Source: an uncultured Lachnospiraceae bacterium
GTDB lineage: Bacteria; Bacillota; Clostridia; Lachnospirales; Lachnospiraceae
DNA length: 64,000 nt
Direction: 5' to 3'
NCBI GenBank assembly: GCA_934309145.1
Contig: CAKRCW010000004.1
Span: 62,001 to 126,000 of the forward strand
In this document: one piece after another, positions 45,089 through 54,648 of the stretch
How positions within the stretch are numbered: position 1 is the stretch's first letter
How the letters are laid out: each line of letters starts with the position of its first letter
Notes under the pieces: model-generated
Told to the model about the DNA's origin: nothing
Seen by the model: only the letters and a program-made list of their open reading frames with translations
The model's database searches: none
Translations under genes and position numbers: made by a program

Positions 45089-45166
45089 CAACATAGAACA
45101 GATAGAATAAAGGGTGCTGCTCGAAGGGGTAGTACCCTGATTGTATGAGGATAGGAGGTAAGAGAT

Positions 45167-47743
45167 ATGGATGCTGAAAAATTTACAAGAAAATCACTTG
45201 AAGTAATTGAAAATTGTGAGAAGCTTGCATATGAGTACAACAATCAGGAGATAGATCAGGAGCATTTGCTCTACAGTCTTATTACTGTAGATGACAGCCT
45301 TATAGCTAAATTGCTGGAGAATATGGGAGTAAACATGGAGAGCTTCTCTAAGGACTGCGAGAAGTTAGTTGCATATCGTCCTAAGGTTTCAGGAGGAAAG
45401 CTTTTTACAAGTCAGGATTTCACCAAGGCACTTATTCAGGCTGAGAAGGAATCAAAGCAGATGGGTGACGCTTATGTGTCAGTTGAGCATATATTCCTCG
45501 GTATATTAGAGAAGATGAACAAGGCTGTAAAAGGTCTTGTTATGGGATATGGAATCAACAGGAATAAATTCCTTGAGGCTCTTGCCGCAGTAAGAGGCAA
45601 CAAGAAGGTAGAGAGTGATAATCCTGAGGATACCTATGATTCACTCAACAAATTCGGCTATGACCTTGTTGAGCGTGCCAGAGAACAGAAGTTAGATCCT
45701 GTAATAGGAAGAGATACAGAGATTAGAAATATAATCCGTATTCTTTCAAGAAAGACTAAGAATAACCCTGTTCTTATCGGTGAACCGGGTGTAGGTAAGA
45801 CTGCTGCCATAGAAGGTTTAGCACAACGAATTGTGAGAGGCGATGTACCTGATTCACTTAAGGATAAGCAGATATTTGCACTTGATATGGGTGCTATGCT
45901 TGCAGGTGCAAAGTACAGAGGTGAGTTTGAGGAGAGACTTAAGGCGGTTTTAGATGAGGTTAAGAATTCAGATGGACATATTATATTGTTCATTGATGAG
46001 CTTCACACTATAGTAGGTGCAGGTAAGACAGAGGGCTCAATGGATGCCGGCAATATGTTAAAGCCTATGCTTGCAAGAGGTGAGCTTCACTGTATCGGTG
46101 CTACAACCTTAGATGAGTACAGAAAGTATATCGAGAAGGATGCAGCCCTTGAGAGACGTTTCCAGCCTGTAATGGTTAATGAGCCATCAGTTGAAGATAC
46201 AATATCTATTCTTAGAGGTATCAAGAACAGATATGAGGTATTCCATGGTGTCAAGATAAGTGATGGTGCGTTGGTAAGTGCAGCTACACTCTCTAACAGA
46301 TATATTACGGACAGATTTTTGCCTGATAAGGCGATAGACCTTGTTGATGAGGCTTGTGCCATGATTAAGACAGAACTTGATTCTATGCCGACAGAGCTTG
46401 ACGAGATATCACGTAAGATTATGCAGATGGAGATAGAGGAGGCAGCACTTAAGAATGAGACTGACCATCTCAGCCAGGACAGACTCAATACACTTCGTCA
46501 GGAGTTATCAGAGTTAAAGGACAAATCTAAGCAGATGAAGGCGGTCTGGGAGAATGAGAAGAAGGGCGTAGAACGTATCAGACAGCTCAGGGAAGAGCTT
46601 GAGGATGTTAAGAATAAGATACAGATTGCACAGAGAAGCTATGACCTTGAGAAGGCTGCTGAGCTTCAGTATGGCCGTCTGCCTCAGCTACAGAAGGAGC
46701 TTGAAGAATTAGAGAGTAATGCGACTGAGAAGGAGAGAAGCCTAGTACACGAATGTGTAACTGACGAGGAGATTGCCAAGATTGTATCTAAATGGACTGG
46801 AATTCCTGTTGCAAAGCTTACGGAGAGTGAGAGAAATAAGACCTTACATCTGGCAGATGAGCTTCACAAGAGAGTTGTAGGACAGGATGAGGCAGTACAG
46901 CTTGTAAGCGATGCCATTATACGTTCTAAGGCAGGCATAAAGGATCCAACTAAGCCGATTGGTTCATTTTTGTTCCTTGGTCCTACGGGTGTAGGTAAGA
47001 CGGAGCTTGCAAAATCACTTGCACAGGCATTGTTTGATAATGAGGCAAGCATGGTTCGTATCGATATGAGTGAATATATGGAGAAGCACAGTGTGGCAAG
47101 GCTTATAGGAGCTCCTCCGGGATATGTTGGCTATGATGAAGGCGGACAGCTCACCGAGGCAGTAAGGAGAAAACCATATTCAGTAGTCCTTTTTGATGAG
47201 ATTGAGAAGGCACATCCAGACGTATTTAATGTTCTGTTACAGGTGCTTGATGATGGACGAATAACAGATTCAAAGGGCAAGACAGTAGATTTCAAGAATA
47301 CTATACTTATCATGACATCAAATATAGGTTCTGAATATCTGCTAGAGGGAATAGATGATAACGGAAATATAAAACCTGATTGTGCAGCCAGTGTAATGAA
47401 CAGCTTAAAGGCACATTTCAGACCAGAGTTTCTTAACAGACTTGATGAGACTATAATGTTTAAGCCTCTTGATAAGACATCAATCTCTGGAATAGTTGAG
47501 CTCCTGTTAAAGGACCTTAACACAAGAATTGCCGATAAGGAGCTTAAGCTTACGCTTACAGAGAAGGCCATAGACCACATTATTGAGGCAGGCTATGATC
47601 CTCATTATGGAGCAAGACCATTAAAGAGATATTTGCAGAAGAATGTGGAGACATTGGTTGCAAAGAGTATACTTGGCGGAACCTTAAGGGCAGGTGATAC
47701 CATAACATTAGATTATGATGGCACTCAGCTATTTATAAAGTAA
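45167..47743 (+). CDS. clpB: ClpB disaggregase
   Basis: An 858-residue Hsp100 hexameric ATPase that pulls proteins out of aggregates with DnaK. Clp N-domain (1-145), first AAA domain with GEPGVGKT (about 205) and DELHTIVGAG, the long coiled-coil middle domain (about 405-525), and second AAA domain with GPTGVGKTE (about 605) and DEIEKAHPDV. The full middle domain separates ClpB from ClpC and ClpA. No ClpP-docking IGF/L loop was seen. AGGAGG before the ATG. Confidence 0.95.
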   Translation: MDAEKFTRKSLEVIENCEKLAYEYNNQEIDQEHLLYSLITVDDSLIAKLLENMGVNMESFSKDCEKLVAYRPKVSGGKLFTSQDFTKALIQAEKESKQMGDAYVSVEHIFLGILEKMNKAVKGLVMGYGINRNKFLEALAAVRGNKKVESDNPEDTYDSLNKFGYDLVERAREQKLDPVIGRDTEIRNIIRILSRKTKNNPVLIGEPGVGKTAAIEGLAQRIVRGDVPDSLKDKQIFALDMGAMLAGAKYRGEFEERLKAVLDEVKNSDGHIILFIDELHTIVGAGKTEGSMDAGNMLKPMLARGELHCIGATTLDEYRKYIEKDAALERRFQPVMVNEPSVEDTISILRGIKNRYEVFHGVKISDGALVSAATLSNRYITDRFLPDKAIDLVDEACAMIKTELDSMPTELDEISRKIMQMEIEEAALKNETDHLSQDRLNTLRQELSELKDKSKQMKAVWENEKKGVERIRQLREELEDVKNKIQIAQRSYDLEKAAELQYGRLPQLQKELEELESNATEKERSLVHECVTDEEIAKIVSKWTGIPVAKLTESERNKTLHLADELHKRVVGQDEAVQLVSDAIIRSKAGIKDPTKPIGSFLFLGPTGVGKTELAKSLAQALFDNEASMVRIDMSEYMEKHSVARLIGAPPGYVGYDEGGQLTEAVRRKPYSVVLFDEIEKAHPDVFNVLLQVLDDGRITDSKGKTVDFKNTILIMTSNIGSEYLLEGIDDNGNIKPDCAASVMNSLKAHFRPEFLNRLDETIMFKPLDKTSISGIVELLLKDLNTRIADKELKLTLTEKAIDHIIEAGYDPHYGARPLKRYLQKNVETLVAKSILGGTLRAGDTITLDYDGTQLFIK

Positions 47744-47776
47744 CGATATAACACATAGAATGAATAATAAATAAAG

Positions 47777-47974
47777 AATGGTTGGCGGATTTTGGTTCGG
47801 AAGCTTTCTTACTAAATATAATAGTTCCGTTACGGGACCGTTTGCACTTAGTTGCTTCTCGCAGCAGTGCTAAGTTCGTGCTATGCACTTACTAAGCACT
47901 AGCGGAAGCAAATGTCCCTGCACGGAACTATTATATTTATAAGAAAGCTTCCAGACCAAAATCCGTCAACCATT
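47777..47974. repeat. Long imperfect inverted repeat, copy C of the structured element family
   Basis: Arms of about 55 bases (47777-47833 with 47918-47974) pair with a few mismatches, some of which would be G-U pairs in RNA. They enclose a segment from GGGACCG to TGTCCC (47834-47917). Read on the minus strand, this segment matches the core of copy A over about 85 bases (GGGACATTTGC, AGTGC, AGCACGAA, TTAGCAC, GCTGC, AAACGGTCCC). The arms have no similarity to those of A or B. It lies between convergent genes and ends two bases before the citrate synthase stop. Confidence 0.85.
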
Positions 47975-47976
47975 AA

Positions 47977-49341
47977 TTATCTGTCATTTATTGTGATATA
48001 AGGTCTTTCGTCAGCAACAGACTTATACGCAGGTCTTATTATCTTATTCGCATTTGTTAATTCTTCAATACGATGTGCACTCCATCCGGCTATTCTTGCC
48101 ACAGCAAAAAGAGGTGTGAACAGCTCATCAGGGAGACCGAGCATAGAGTATACAAAGCCACTGTAGAAATCTATATTAGGACTTACACCCTTGTATATTT
48201 TGCGTTTGTCAGCGATAACCTCCTTGGCTATTCTTGCAACATTCTTATATAACTCATATTCATCCTGCTTGCCTTTCTCATCTGAGAGCTTACCCACGAA
48301 GCGCTCGAAGAGTATGGCCCTAGGATCTGATATAGAGTATACTGCATGTCCCATACCATATATAAGACCAGCCTTGTCAAATGCTTTCTTATCAAGCAGA
48401 TCACATAAATAGGAACGTATTGCATCCATGTCTGACCAATTTTTTACATGCTCCTTTAAGTCATCAAACATAAGCTTAACCTTAACGTTTGCACCTCCGT
48501 GCTTAGGCCCTTTAAGTGAACAGAGAGAGGCTGCAACAGATGAATAGGTGTCTGTTCCTGATGATGTTACTACGTGTGTTGTGAAGGTAGAGTTGTTACC
48601 ACCGCCATGTTCAGCGTGAAGAACCAGAGCGAGGTCAAGTACCTTTGCTTCTGTATCAGTGTAACTCTTGTCCTGACGGAGAAGTCTTAAAATATTCTCA
48701 GCAGTTGAGAGTTCAGGTTTCTGATTATGTATATATAATCCGTGTCCCTGGTCATAGTGTCTGTATGCAAGATAAGAATATACAGCCATAGCAGGGAAGT
48801 TTGCTATAAGCTCAATGCTTTGTCGTAAAACATTAGGTATTGAAATATCAGATGTGTTGGCATCATATGAGCTTAAAGTAAGTATACTTTTGGCAAGTGC
48901 ATTCATTATGTCTCTGTTGGGAGTTTTAAGAATTACATCTCTGACAAAATTATGTGGAAGCTTTCTATATGAGCCTAGCAGTTTATTAAAGCCTGCTAAT
49001 TCATTGGCAGTTGGAAGTTCACCAAATAAAAGGAGATATACTGTCTCCTCATAACCAAATCTGTTTTCACTGGTAAATCCATTGACAAGATCAAATATAT
49101 TAATTCCTCTGTAAAACAATTCACCTTCTATAGGAGTAGAAACACCATCTATAACTCGTGATGAGTTTATAGTTGATATCTCAGTTAAGCCTGTAAGTAC
49201 GCCTTTGCCATCAAGATCACGGAGACCACGTTTAACCTCATATTTGGTATAAAGCTCAGGATCTATACGATCATGCTCTTCACATAATTTGGCAAGTCTT
49301 GTAAGTTCGGGGGTAACGGATGAAAATTCGATTTCGTTCAT
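47977..49341 (-). CDS. Citrate synthase
   Basis: A 454-residue enzyme joining acetyl-CoA and oxaloacetate. Visible motifs: GELFYRGINIFDL, LALVLHAEHGGGNNSTFTTHVV with the first active-site histidine, GPKHGGANVKV, GMGHAVYSISDPRA with the second, and the C-terminal VARIAGWSAHRIEE with the substrate arginine. The ATG at 49341 was chosen for AGGAG at normal spacing; a longer frame upstream is AT-rich leader. It is alone, without aconitase or isocitrate dehydrogenase nearby, and probably feeds glutamate synthesis. Confidence 0.93.
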   Translation of the reverse strand: MNEIEFSSVTPELTRLAKLCEEHDRIDPELYTKYEVKRGLRDLDGKGVLTGLTEISTINSSRVIDGVSTPIEGELFYRGINIFDLVNGFTSENRFGYEETVYLLLFGELPTANELAGFNKLLGSYRKLPHNFVRDVILKTPNRDIMNALAKSILTLSSYDANTSDISIPNVLRQSIELIANFPAMAVYSYLAYRHYDQGHGLYIHNQKPELSTAENILRLLRQDKSYTDTEAKVLDLALVLHAEHGGGNNSTFTTHVVTSSGTDTYSSVAASLCSLKGPKHGGANVKVKLMFDDLKEHVKNWSDMDAIRSYLCDLLDKKAFDKAGLIYGMGHAVYSISDPRAILFERFVGKLSDEKGKQDEYELYKNVARIAKEVIADKRKIYKGVSPNIDFYSGFVYSMLGLPDELFTPLFAVARIAGWSAHRIEELTNANKIIRPAYKSVADERPYITINDR

Positions 49342-49454
49342 TAAATCACTCCTTGCAAAATAGTCACATTCATAACTGTCAAAATAAATAATATTATGTA
49401 TAGTAGTAATAATATAATACAAAATTATAAAAATGGCAAATAAAGAAAATTTTG

Positions 49455-49483
49455 TTTACTATCTTTTCTCTACGATTTATAAT
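49455..49483 (+). promoter_or_regulatory. Sigma-A promoter for the thioesterase operon
   Basis: TTTACT and a perfect TATAAT are separated by 17 bases. Further down, GAATTGC CTT GCAATTT forms a short dyad (near 49531-49549), a possible operator. It does not resemble a FapR box. Confidence 0.6.
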
Positions 49484-49569
49484 ATTATGATGTGAGTGTA
49501 AAAAGAAAAAATACGTCACTCATAGATGTGTTTGAATTGCCTTGCAATTTGAAATAGTGGGAGGATGAC

Positions 49570-50295
49570 ATGTACACACATGAGAAAAAGATACTGTTTT
49601 CTGATATAGATATGAGTGCAAAAATGTCGGTAAGCGGAATACTTAACGCATTGCAGGATTGTGTTAATATAAATTCAGAGTCTATAGGCAGAGGTATCAG
49701 ATATATGAAGGAGACAGCGAGGGCATGGTTTGCTATTAGCTGGAATATAGAGATAAAGAGATATCCGGAGATGTTTGAGAATGTTGTCGTCAAAACGTGG
49801 CCATACGCATTTTCGGCATCAATGGGTTATAGAAATGTTATAATAACCGATTCTGATGGAAATGATATTATATGTGCAGATTCTATATGGACGCTTGTAG
49901 ATACCAATACAGGACGACCTGTTAAGATAATGGATGAGGATAGGAAGGGTTACGATACTGAACCGGAATATCCTATAGAAAAGCCAGGAAGAAAAATAAG
50001 ACTTCCGAAGGATATACCTCATGTAGGTGAGGCTGCAGTGTGTCGTGCTGACATAGACTTTAACGGACATATGAGTAATGCGAGATATATTCAGATGGCT
50101 ATGGAGTATGTTCCATTTGATGTCGACATAACGAGAATAAGGGTAGAATATAAGAAACAGTCCAAGTACGGCGAAAAGCTTAGTGTTGGATGTATATATG
50201 AGGATGCAGAGGGTGGAGGACACTATATACTTACATTTACCGGAGAAGAGGGACAGGTAAGAGCTATAGTGGAATTCACGGTAAATAACGGGTGA
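49570..50295 (+). CDS. Acyl-ACP thioesterase (FatA/FatB type)
   Basis: A 241-residue double hot-dog protein. The N-terminal half begins KKILFSDIDMSAKMSVSGILNALQDC, with WTLVDTNTGRPVKI later; the second hot-dog domain contains the catalytic-type DIDFNGHMSNARYIQMAMEY. It releases free fatty acid from acyl carrier protein. Bacterial members occur in Clostridia. It heads a unit with cytidine deaminase, although the two are not functionally linked. Confidence 0.9.
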   Translation: MYTHEKKILFSDIDMSAKMSVSGILNALQDCVNINSESIGRGIRYMKETARAWFAISWNIEIKRYPEMFENVVVKTWPYAFSASMGYRNVIITDSDGNDIICADSIWTLVDTNTGRPVKIMDEDRKGYDTEPEYPIEKPGRKIRLPKDIPHVGEAAVCRADIDFNGHMSNARYIQMAMEYVPFDVDITRIRVEYKKQSKYGEKLSVGCIYEDAEGGGHYILTFTGEEGQVRAIVEFTVNNG

Positions 50296-50300
50296 CAGAT

Positions 50301-50768
50301 ATGAATAAGAGTATATCCGAGAAGAAAATCGAACAGATGATAGATGCAGCTCTAAAGGCGAGGAAGCTTGCATACACACCATATTCGCATTATATGGTTG
50401 GGGCGGCACTTCTTGTATGTGATGGCACAGAGGATAATAAGATAATCACAGGCTGTAATATAGAAAATGCGGCATATTCACCAGGTAATTGTGCTGAGAG
50501 AACTGCCATATTTAAGGCTGTAAGTGAGGGCTGCAGGGATATGCTTGCGATAGCTATAGTGGCAGGAAATGAGGCTATGACAGACGAGGATATAGCAGCC
50601 GCTGACACATATGTATCACCATGCGGAATGTGCAGACAGGTTTTGCGGGAGTTTGTCAATCCTGCTGAGTTTGTTGTTATAATGGCTAAGAGTAAGACCG
50701 ATTACAGGAAGATGACACTTGAGGAATTATTTCCATATGGGTTTGGACCTGAATATATAAAATATTAA
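50301..50768 (+). CDS. cdd: Cytidine deaminase
   Basis: A 155-residue zinc enzyme that converts cytidine and deoxycytidine to uridine forms. The zinc motifs are GNCAERTAIFKA and PCGMCRQVLREF, and the substrate motif is GCNIENAAY. The start is unsure: ATG at 50301 is preferred, but a GTG at 50292 overlapping the thioesterase stop is in frame; neither has a strong ribosome binding site, so translation is probably coupled. Confidence 0.94.
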   Translation: MNKSISEKKIEQMIDAALKARKLAYTPYSHYMVGAALLVCDGTEDNKIITGCNIENAAYSPGNCAERTAIFKAVSEGCRDMLAIAIVAGNEAMTDEDIAAADTYVSPCGMCRQVLREFVNPAEFVVIMAKSKTDYRKMTLEELFPYGFGPEYIKY

Positions 50769-50787
50769 TTGATGGAGGAAACATGAA

Positions 50788-53706
50788 TTGAGTAAATTTG
50801 ATGTATTAAAGTCATACACAGTAGAGGAAGAAAGAAAGATTGGCGAGGTAAATGGAACAGGCTATGTTTTAAGACATAATAAAACGAAAGCCAGAATTAT
50901 GATTATAGAGAATGACGACAGCAATAAGGTGTTCACTATAGGTTTCAGAACTCCGCCTTCAGATGATACAGGTGTGCCTCATATAACAGAACACTCTGTA
51001 TTATGCGGTTCTAAGAACTTCCCTGTGAAGGATCCTTTTGTCGAGCTGTGCAAGGGTTCACTTAATACATTTTTAAATGCCATGACATATTCGGACAAGA
51101 CGGTATATCCTGTGGCAAGTCTTAACAAGCATGATTTCCATAACCTCATGCACGTTTATTTAGATGCGGTATTTTATCCTAATATATACAAGAAGGATGA
51201 GATAATGAAGCAGGAGGGCTGGCATTATGAGGTTGATGAGGAGACAGGTGAGTTATTCATAAATGGTGTTGTATATAATGAGATGAAGGGTGTCTACTCA
51301 TCAGCTGAGGAGCAGCTATATAGAATCATAGAAAAATCTCTTCTTGGACATACAGCATATGGATATGAGTCAGGCGGAGATCCGGCGTATATACCAGAGC
51401 TTACGCAGGAGGCATTTTTAGATTTCCACAGAAGATATTATCACCCTAGCAACAGTTATATTTATCTGTATGGAGATATGGACAGTGTAGCTGAGCTTGA
51501 CTTTATAGATAAGGAATACCTCTCAGACTTTGATTATCTTGATATAGACTCAAGTCTTAAGGATGAACCATGCTTTGAAAAGCCACAGAGCGTTACAGAG
51601 TATTATTCACTTTCAGATGCAGACAGTGAGGAGGATAACACATATCTTGCCTATAATGTTGTTGTTGGCAAGAGCCTTGACAAGAAGCTTTGTACAGCAA
51701 TGTCTGTTTTGGAGCACGCATTATTAATAGCACCGGGAGCTCCGCTCAAGAAGGCACTTATAGATGCGGGAATAGGTAAGGATGTATTCTCATCCTTTGA
51801 TGACGGAATAAAGCAGCCTACATTCTCAATTATAGCCAAGAATGCAAATGCGTCTGATGAGGAGCGTTTTATAGAGATAATAGACGATACATTAAGAAAG
51901 CTTGTAAATGAGAAGATAAATAAGAGGTCACTTACGGCAGCAGTTAATTCATTTGAGTTTAAGCATAAGGAGGCAAACTTTGGAAGATTTCCTAAGGGAC
52001 TTATGCTCGGACTTAACGCATTTGGAACATGGCTATATGATGACGGACATGCTCTTGATTTGTTCTTTATGAATGAGGTATATGACGAGCTTAAGAAGGA
52101 TATAGAGACAGATTACTTTGAACAGTTAATAGAGACATATCTGTTAGATAACAAGCATAAGAGCTATGTTAAGCTTGTACCGGAGAAAGGACTTAACGCT
52201 AAGCGTGAGGCAGCGGAGAAAGCTAAGTTAAGTGAATATAAGGCGGGATTAAGCGAGGATGACATAAATAAGCTTATAGCCGATGAGAAGCATTTGAAGG
52301 AATATCAGAGTGAGCCTAGTACAAAGGAAGAACTAGAGACTATACCATTGCTTGCCATATCAGATATAGACAGGACTGCAAGGAAGATTAAAAATAACTT
52401 CTCCGAGATAGAGATGGTTAAGGTTGTAAGCCATAAGATATTTACAAATGGAATAAGCTACCTGACACTCAACTTTGATATAACTGACTTAGATCAGGAT
52501 AAGCTTCCTGTTGCATCGCTTCTTACAGATATATTTAAATATGTAGATACTGAGAATTACTCATATAATGAGCTTGCAAATGAGATTAACATCCATACCG
52601 GTGGAATAGGATTTGCAACTACAGTTACAAATAAGAAGGAAAAGGATAAGTATATAGTTCAGTTTATTGTTAATGCAAAGATGCTTGATGATAAGGTCGA
52701 TAAGGGTATGGAGCTTATATCTGAGATACTTTTCACATCTAAGCTTGATGATAAGAAACGCCTGCGTGAGATAGTAGCAGAGAGCCATGCAAACCTTAAA
52801 AATGACCTTGTCTCAGCGGGACATACTACGGCAGCAGGAAGGGCGATATCTTATGTATCACCTATCGGGGTGGTTAAGGAGCTCACAGAGGGCTTTGATT
52901 ACTACAAGTATCTGGAGCTTATTAACAACGATTTTGATAATCAGTATGACAAGCTTGTTGATGATTTAAGGACGGTGCTTGGGGAGATATTGTGGAGAAA
53001 TGGACTTGAGATATCTTATACATCAGACTGTGAGCCTGAAAATGTGCTTAAGGCTTCGGTAACAAATCTCTCAAAGAGACTTTCATCACGTCTCTCGTAT
53101 GAGAATGCTAAGAAGATATCACCTTGTGCATATAATGAGGGCTTTAAAACAGCAAGTCAGGTACAGTATGTTGCTACAGCAGGTAATTTCATGGAGAGAG
53201 GTCTTACCTATAATGGCGGACTTTCGGTTTTATCGTCAATATTCTCATATGATTATCTGTGGATTAACGTCAGGGTAAAGGGCGGTGCATACGGCTGTAT
53301 GTGTGCATTTGCGAGAAGTGGAAATGCATACTTTACATCTTACAGAGATCCTAATCTTATGGAGACATATGATATCTATAAGAAGGCACCTGAATATGTG
53401 AGAAGCTTTGACGCGGACGAGAGAGACATGACTAAATACATTATAGGTGCTATAAGCAAGCTTGATGCACCGCTTACACCGTCAGCCGAGGGTAACTTCA
53501 GCTATGTTGCATATCTTATGGGACTTACTGATGAGGATTTGCAGCGTGACAGGGATGAGGTGCTTGATTCAAATGTTGAGTCTATACGTGCTCTTGCACC
53601 TTATGTCGAGGCAGCAGTTGACGGAGGCATTATATGTGCAATAGGAGATGAGAACAAGATTGAAAATGCAGCTGATAACTTTAAAACAGTTCTCAGCGTA
53701 TTTTAG
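50788..53706 (+). CDS. M16C-family zinc metalloprotease (presequence-protease-like)
   Basis: A 972-residue cytoplasmic peptidase. The inverted zinc motif HxxEH is H65-x-x-E68-H69 in PHITEHSVLCGSKNFPVKDPF, followed by GVVYNEMKGVYSS with the distal glutamate, and the M16C-associated middle domain. The C-terminal half carries the R/Y pair region (VRVKGGAYGCMCAF). It should degrade short peptides in a closed chamber. The start is TTG, nine bases from GGAGG. An ATG five bases upstream in another frame gives only ATG-AAT-TGA. Confidence 0.92.
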   Translation: MSKFDVLKSYTVEEERKIGEVNGTGYVLRHNKTKARIMIIENDDSNKVFTIGFRTPPSDDTGVPHITEHSVLCGSKNFPVKDPFVELCKGSLNTFLNAMTYSDKTVYPVASLNKHDFHNLMHVYLDAVFYPNIYKKDEIMKQEGWHYEVDEETGELFINGVVYNEMKGVYSSAEEQLYRIIEKSLLGHTAYGYESGGDPAYIPELTQEAFLDFHRRYYHPSNSYIYLYGDMDSVAELDFIDKEYLSDFDYLDIDSSLKDEPCFEKPQSVTEYYSLSDADSEEDNTYLAYNVVVGKSLDKKLCTAMSVLEHALLIAPGAPLKKALIDAGIGKDVFSSFDDGIKQPTFSIIAKNANASDEERFIEIIDDTLRKLVNEKINKRSLTAAVNSFEFKHKEANFGRFPKGLMLGLNAFGTWLYDDGHALDLFFMNEVYDELKKDIETDYFEQLIETYLLDNKHKSYVKLVPEKGLNAKREAAEKAKLSEYKAGLSEDDINKLIADEKHLKEYQSEPSTKEELETIPLLAISDIDRTARKIKNNFSEIEMVKVVSHKIFTNGISYLTLNFDITDLDQDKLPVASLLTDIFKYVDTENYSYNELANEINIHTGGIGFATTVTNKKEKDKYIVQFIVNAKMLDDKVDKGMELISEILFTSKLDDKKRLREIVAESHANLKNDLVSAGHTTAAGRAISYVSPIGVVKELTEGFDYYKYLELINNDFDNQYDKLVDDLRTVLGEILWRNGLEISYTSDCEPENVLKASVTNLSKRLSSRLSYENAKKISPCAYNEGFKTASQVQYVATAGNFMERGLTYNGGLSVLSSIFSYDYLWINVRVKGGAYGCMCAFARSGNAYFTSYRDPNLMETYDIYKKAPEYVRSFDADERDMTKYIIGAISKLDAPLTPSAEGNFSYVAYLMGLTDEDLQRDRDEVLDSNVESIRALAPYVEAAVDGGIICAIGDENKIENAADNFKTVLSVF

Positions 53707-53725
53707 AATATATACGGAGGATTAA

Positions 53726-54625
53726 ATGACAGATAATTATAAATCAGGCTTTGTTGCAATTATAGGTCGTCCTAATGTAGGTAAGTCAACCCTTATGAAC
53801 AGACTTATAGGACAAAAAATTGCGATAACCAGCAATAAAGCACAGACTACGAGAAACAGAATACAAACGGTATATACGGATGACGAGGCACAGCTTGTGT
53901 TCCTTGATACACCGGGTATAAACAAAGCTAAAAATAAGCTTGGTGAATACATGATGAATGTAGCTCATGGTACATTGTCAGAGGTAGATGTTGTTATGTG
54001 GATTGTTGAGCCAACGACATTTATTGGTGCCGGAGAGCGTCATATCATAGAGACTCTTGATAAGGTTACGACACCTGTTATTCTTGTTATAAACAAGACG
54101 GATTCGGTGGAGGAACAGGCAATATTTGATGCGATAAACACCTACAAGGAGGTTTATAACTTTGAGGCTATAGTTCCTGTATCTGCTCTTAAGGGAAAGA
54201 ATACAGATGAGCTTATAAAAACCTTGAAGAAGCTTCTTCCATATGGACCACAGTTTTATGACGAAGATACTGTGACAGACCAGCCGGAGAGACAGATAGT
54301 ATCAGAGCTTATCAGAGAACAGGCACTAAGGATGCTTGATAAGGAGATTCCGCATGGTATTGCTGTCGTGATTGACAGGATGAAGGAGAGACCTGACGGA
54401 AGGCTTATTGATATAGATGCCACAATAATATGTGAGAGAGATTCACACAAGGGTATTATAATAGGTAAGCAGGGAGCTATGCTCAAGAAGATAGGAACAA
54501 AGGCGAGAGTCAGTATGGAAAATCTTCTTGACACGAAGGTGAACCTTAAGCTCTGGGTTAAGGTTAAGAAGGACTGGAGAGACAGCGACACACTTATTAA
54601 GAATTATGGTTACAGAGATGAGTAA
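53726..54625 (+). CDS. era: GTPase Era
   Basis: A 299-residue GTPase needed for 30S ribosome assembly. G1 GRPNVGKST, the switch region KAQTTRNRI, G3 DTPGINKAKN, G4 NKTD and the C-terminal KH domain (IIIGKQGAMLKKIGTKAR) binding 16S rRNA near its 3' end are all present. ACGGAGG precedes the ATG. Its frequent neighbour recO lies 4.6 kb further on, with the pot operon in between. Confidence 0.97.
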   Translation: MTDNYKSGFVAIIGRPNVGKSTLMNRLIGQKIAITSNKAQTTRNRIQTVYTDDEAQLVFLDTPGINKAKNKLGEYMMNVAHGTLSEVDVVMWIVEPTTFIGAGERHIIETLDKVTTPVILVINKTDSVEEQAIFDAINTYKEVYNFEAIVPVSALKGKNTDELIKTLKKLLPYGPQFYDEDTVTDQPERQIVSELIREQALRMLDKEIPHGIAVVIDRMKERPDGRLIDIDATIICERDSHKGIIIGKQGAMLKKIGTKARVSMENLLDTKVNLKLWVKVKKDWRDSDTLIKNYGYRDE

Positions 54626-54648
54626 ACAATATAAGGAGGATAAAACTA

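Noticed and set aside
45061..45166. CIRCE or CtsR control of clpB
   Set aside because: No TTAGCACTC-type dyad and no GGTCAAA heptads are present; only a weak leader hairpin is seen.
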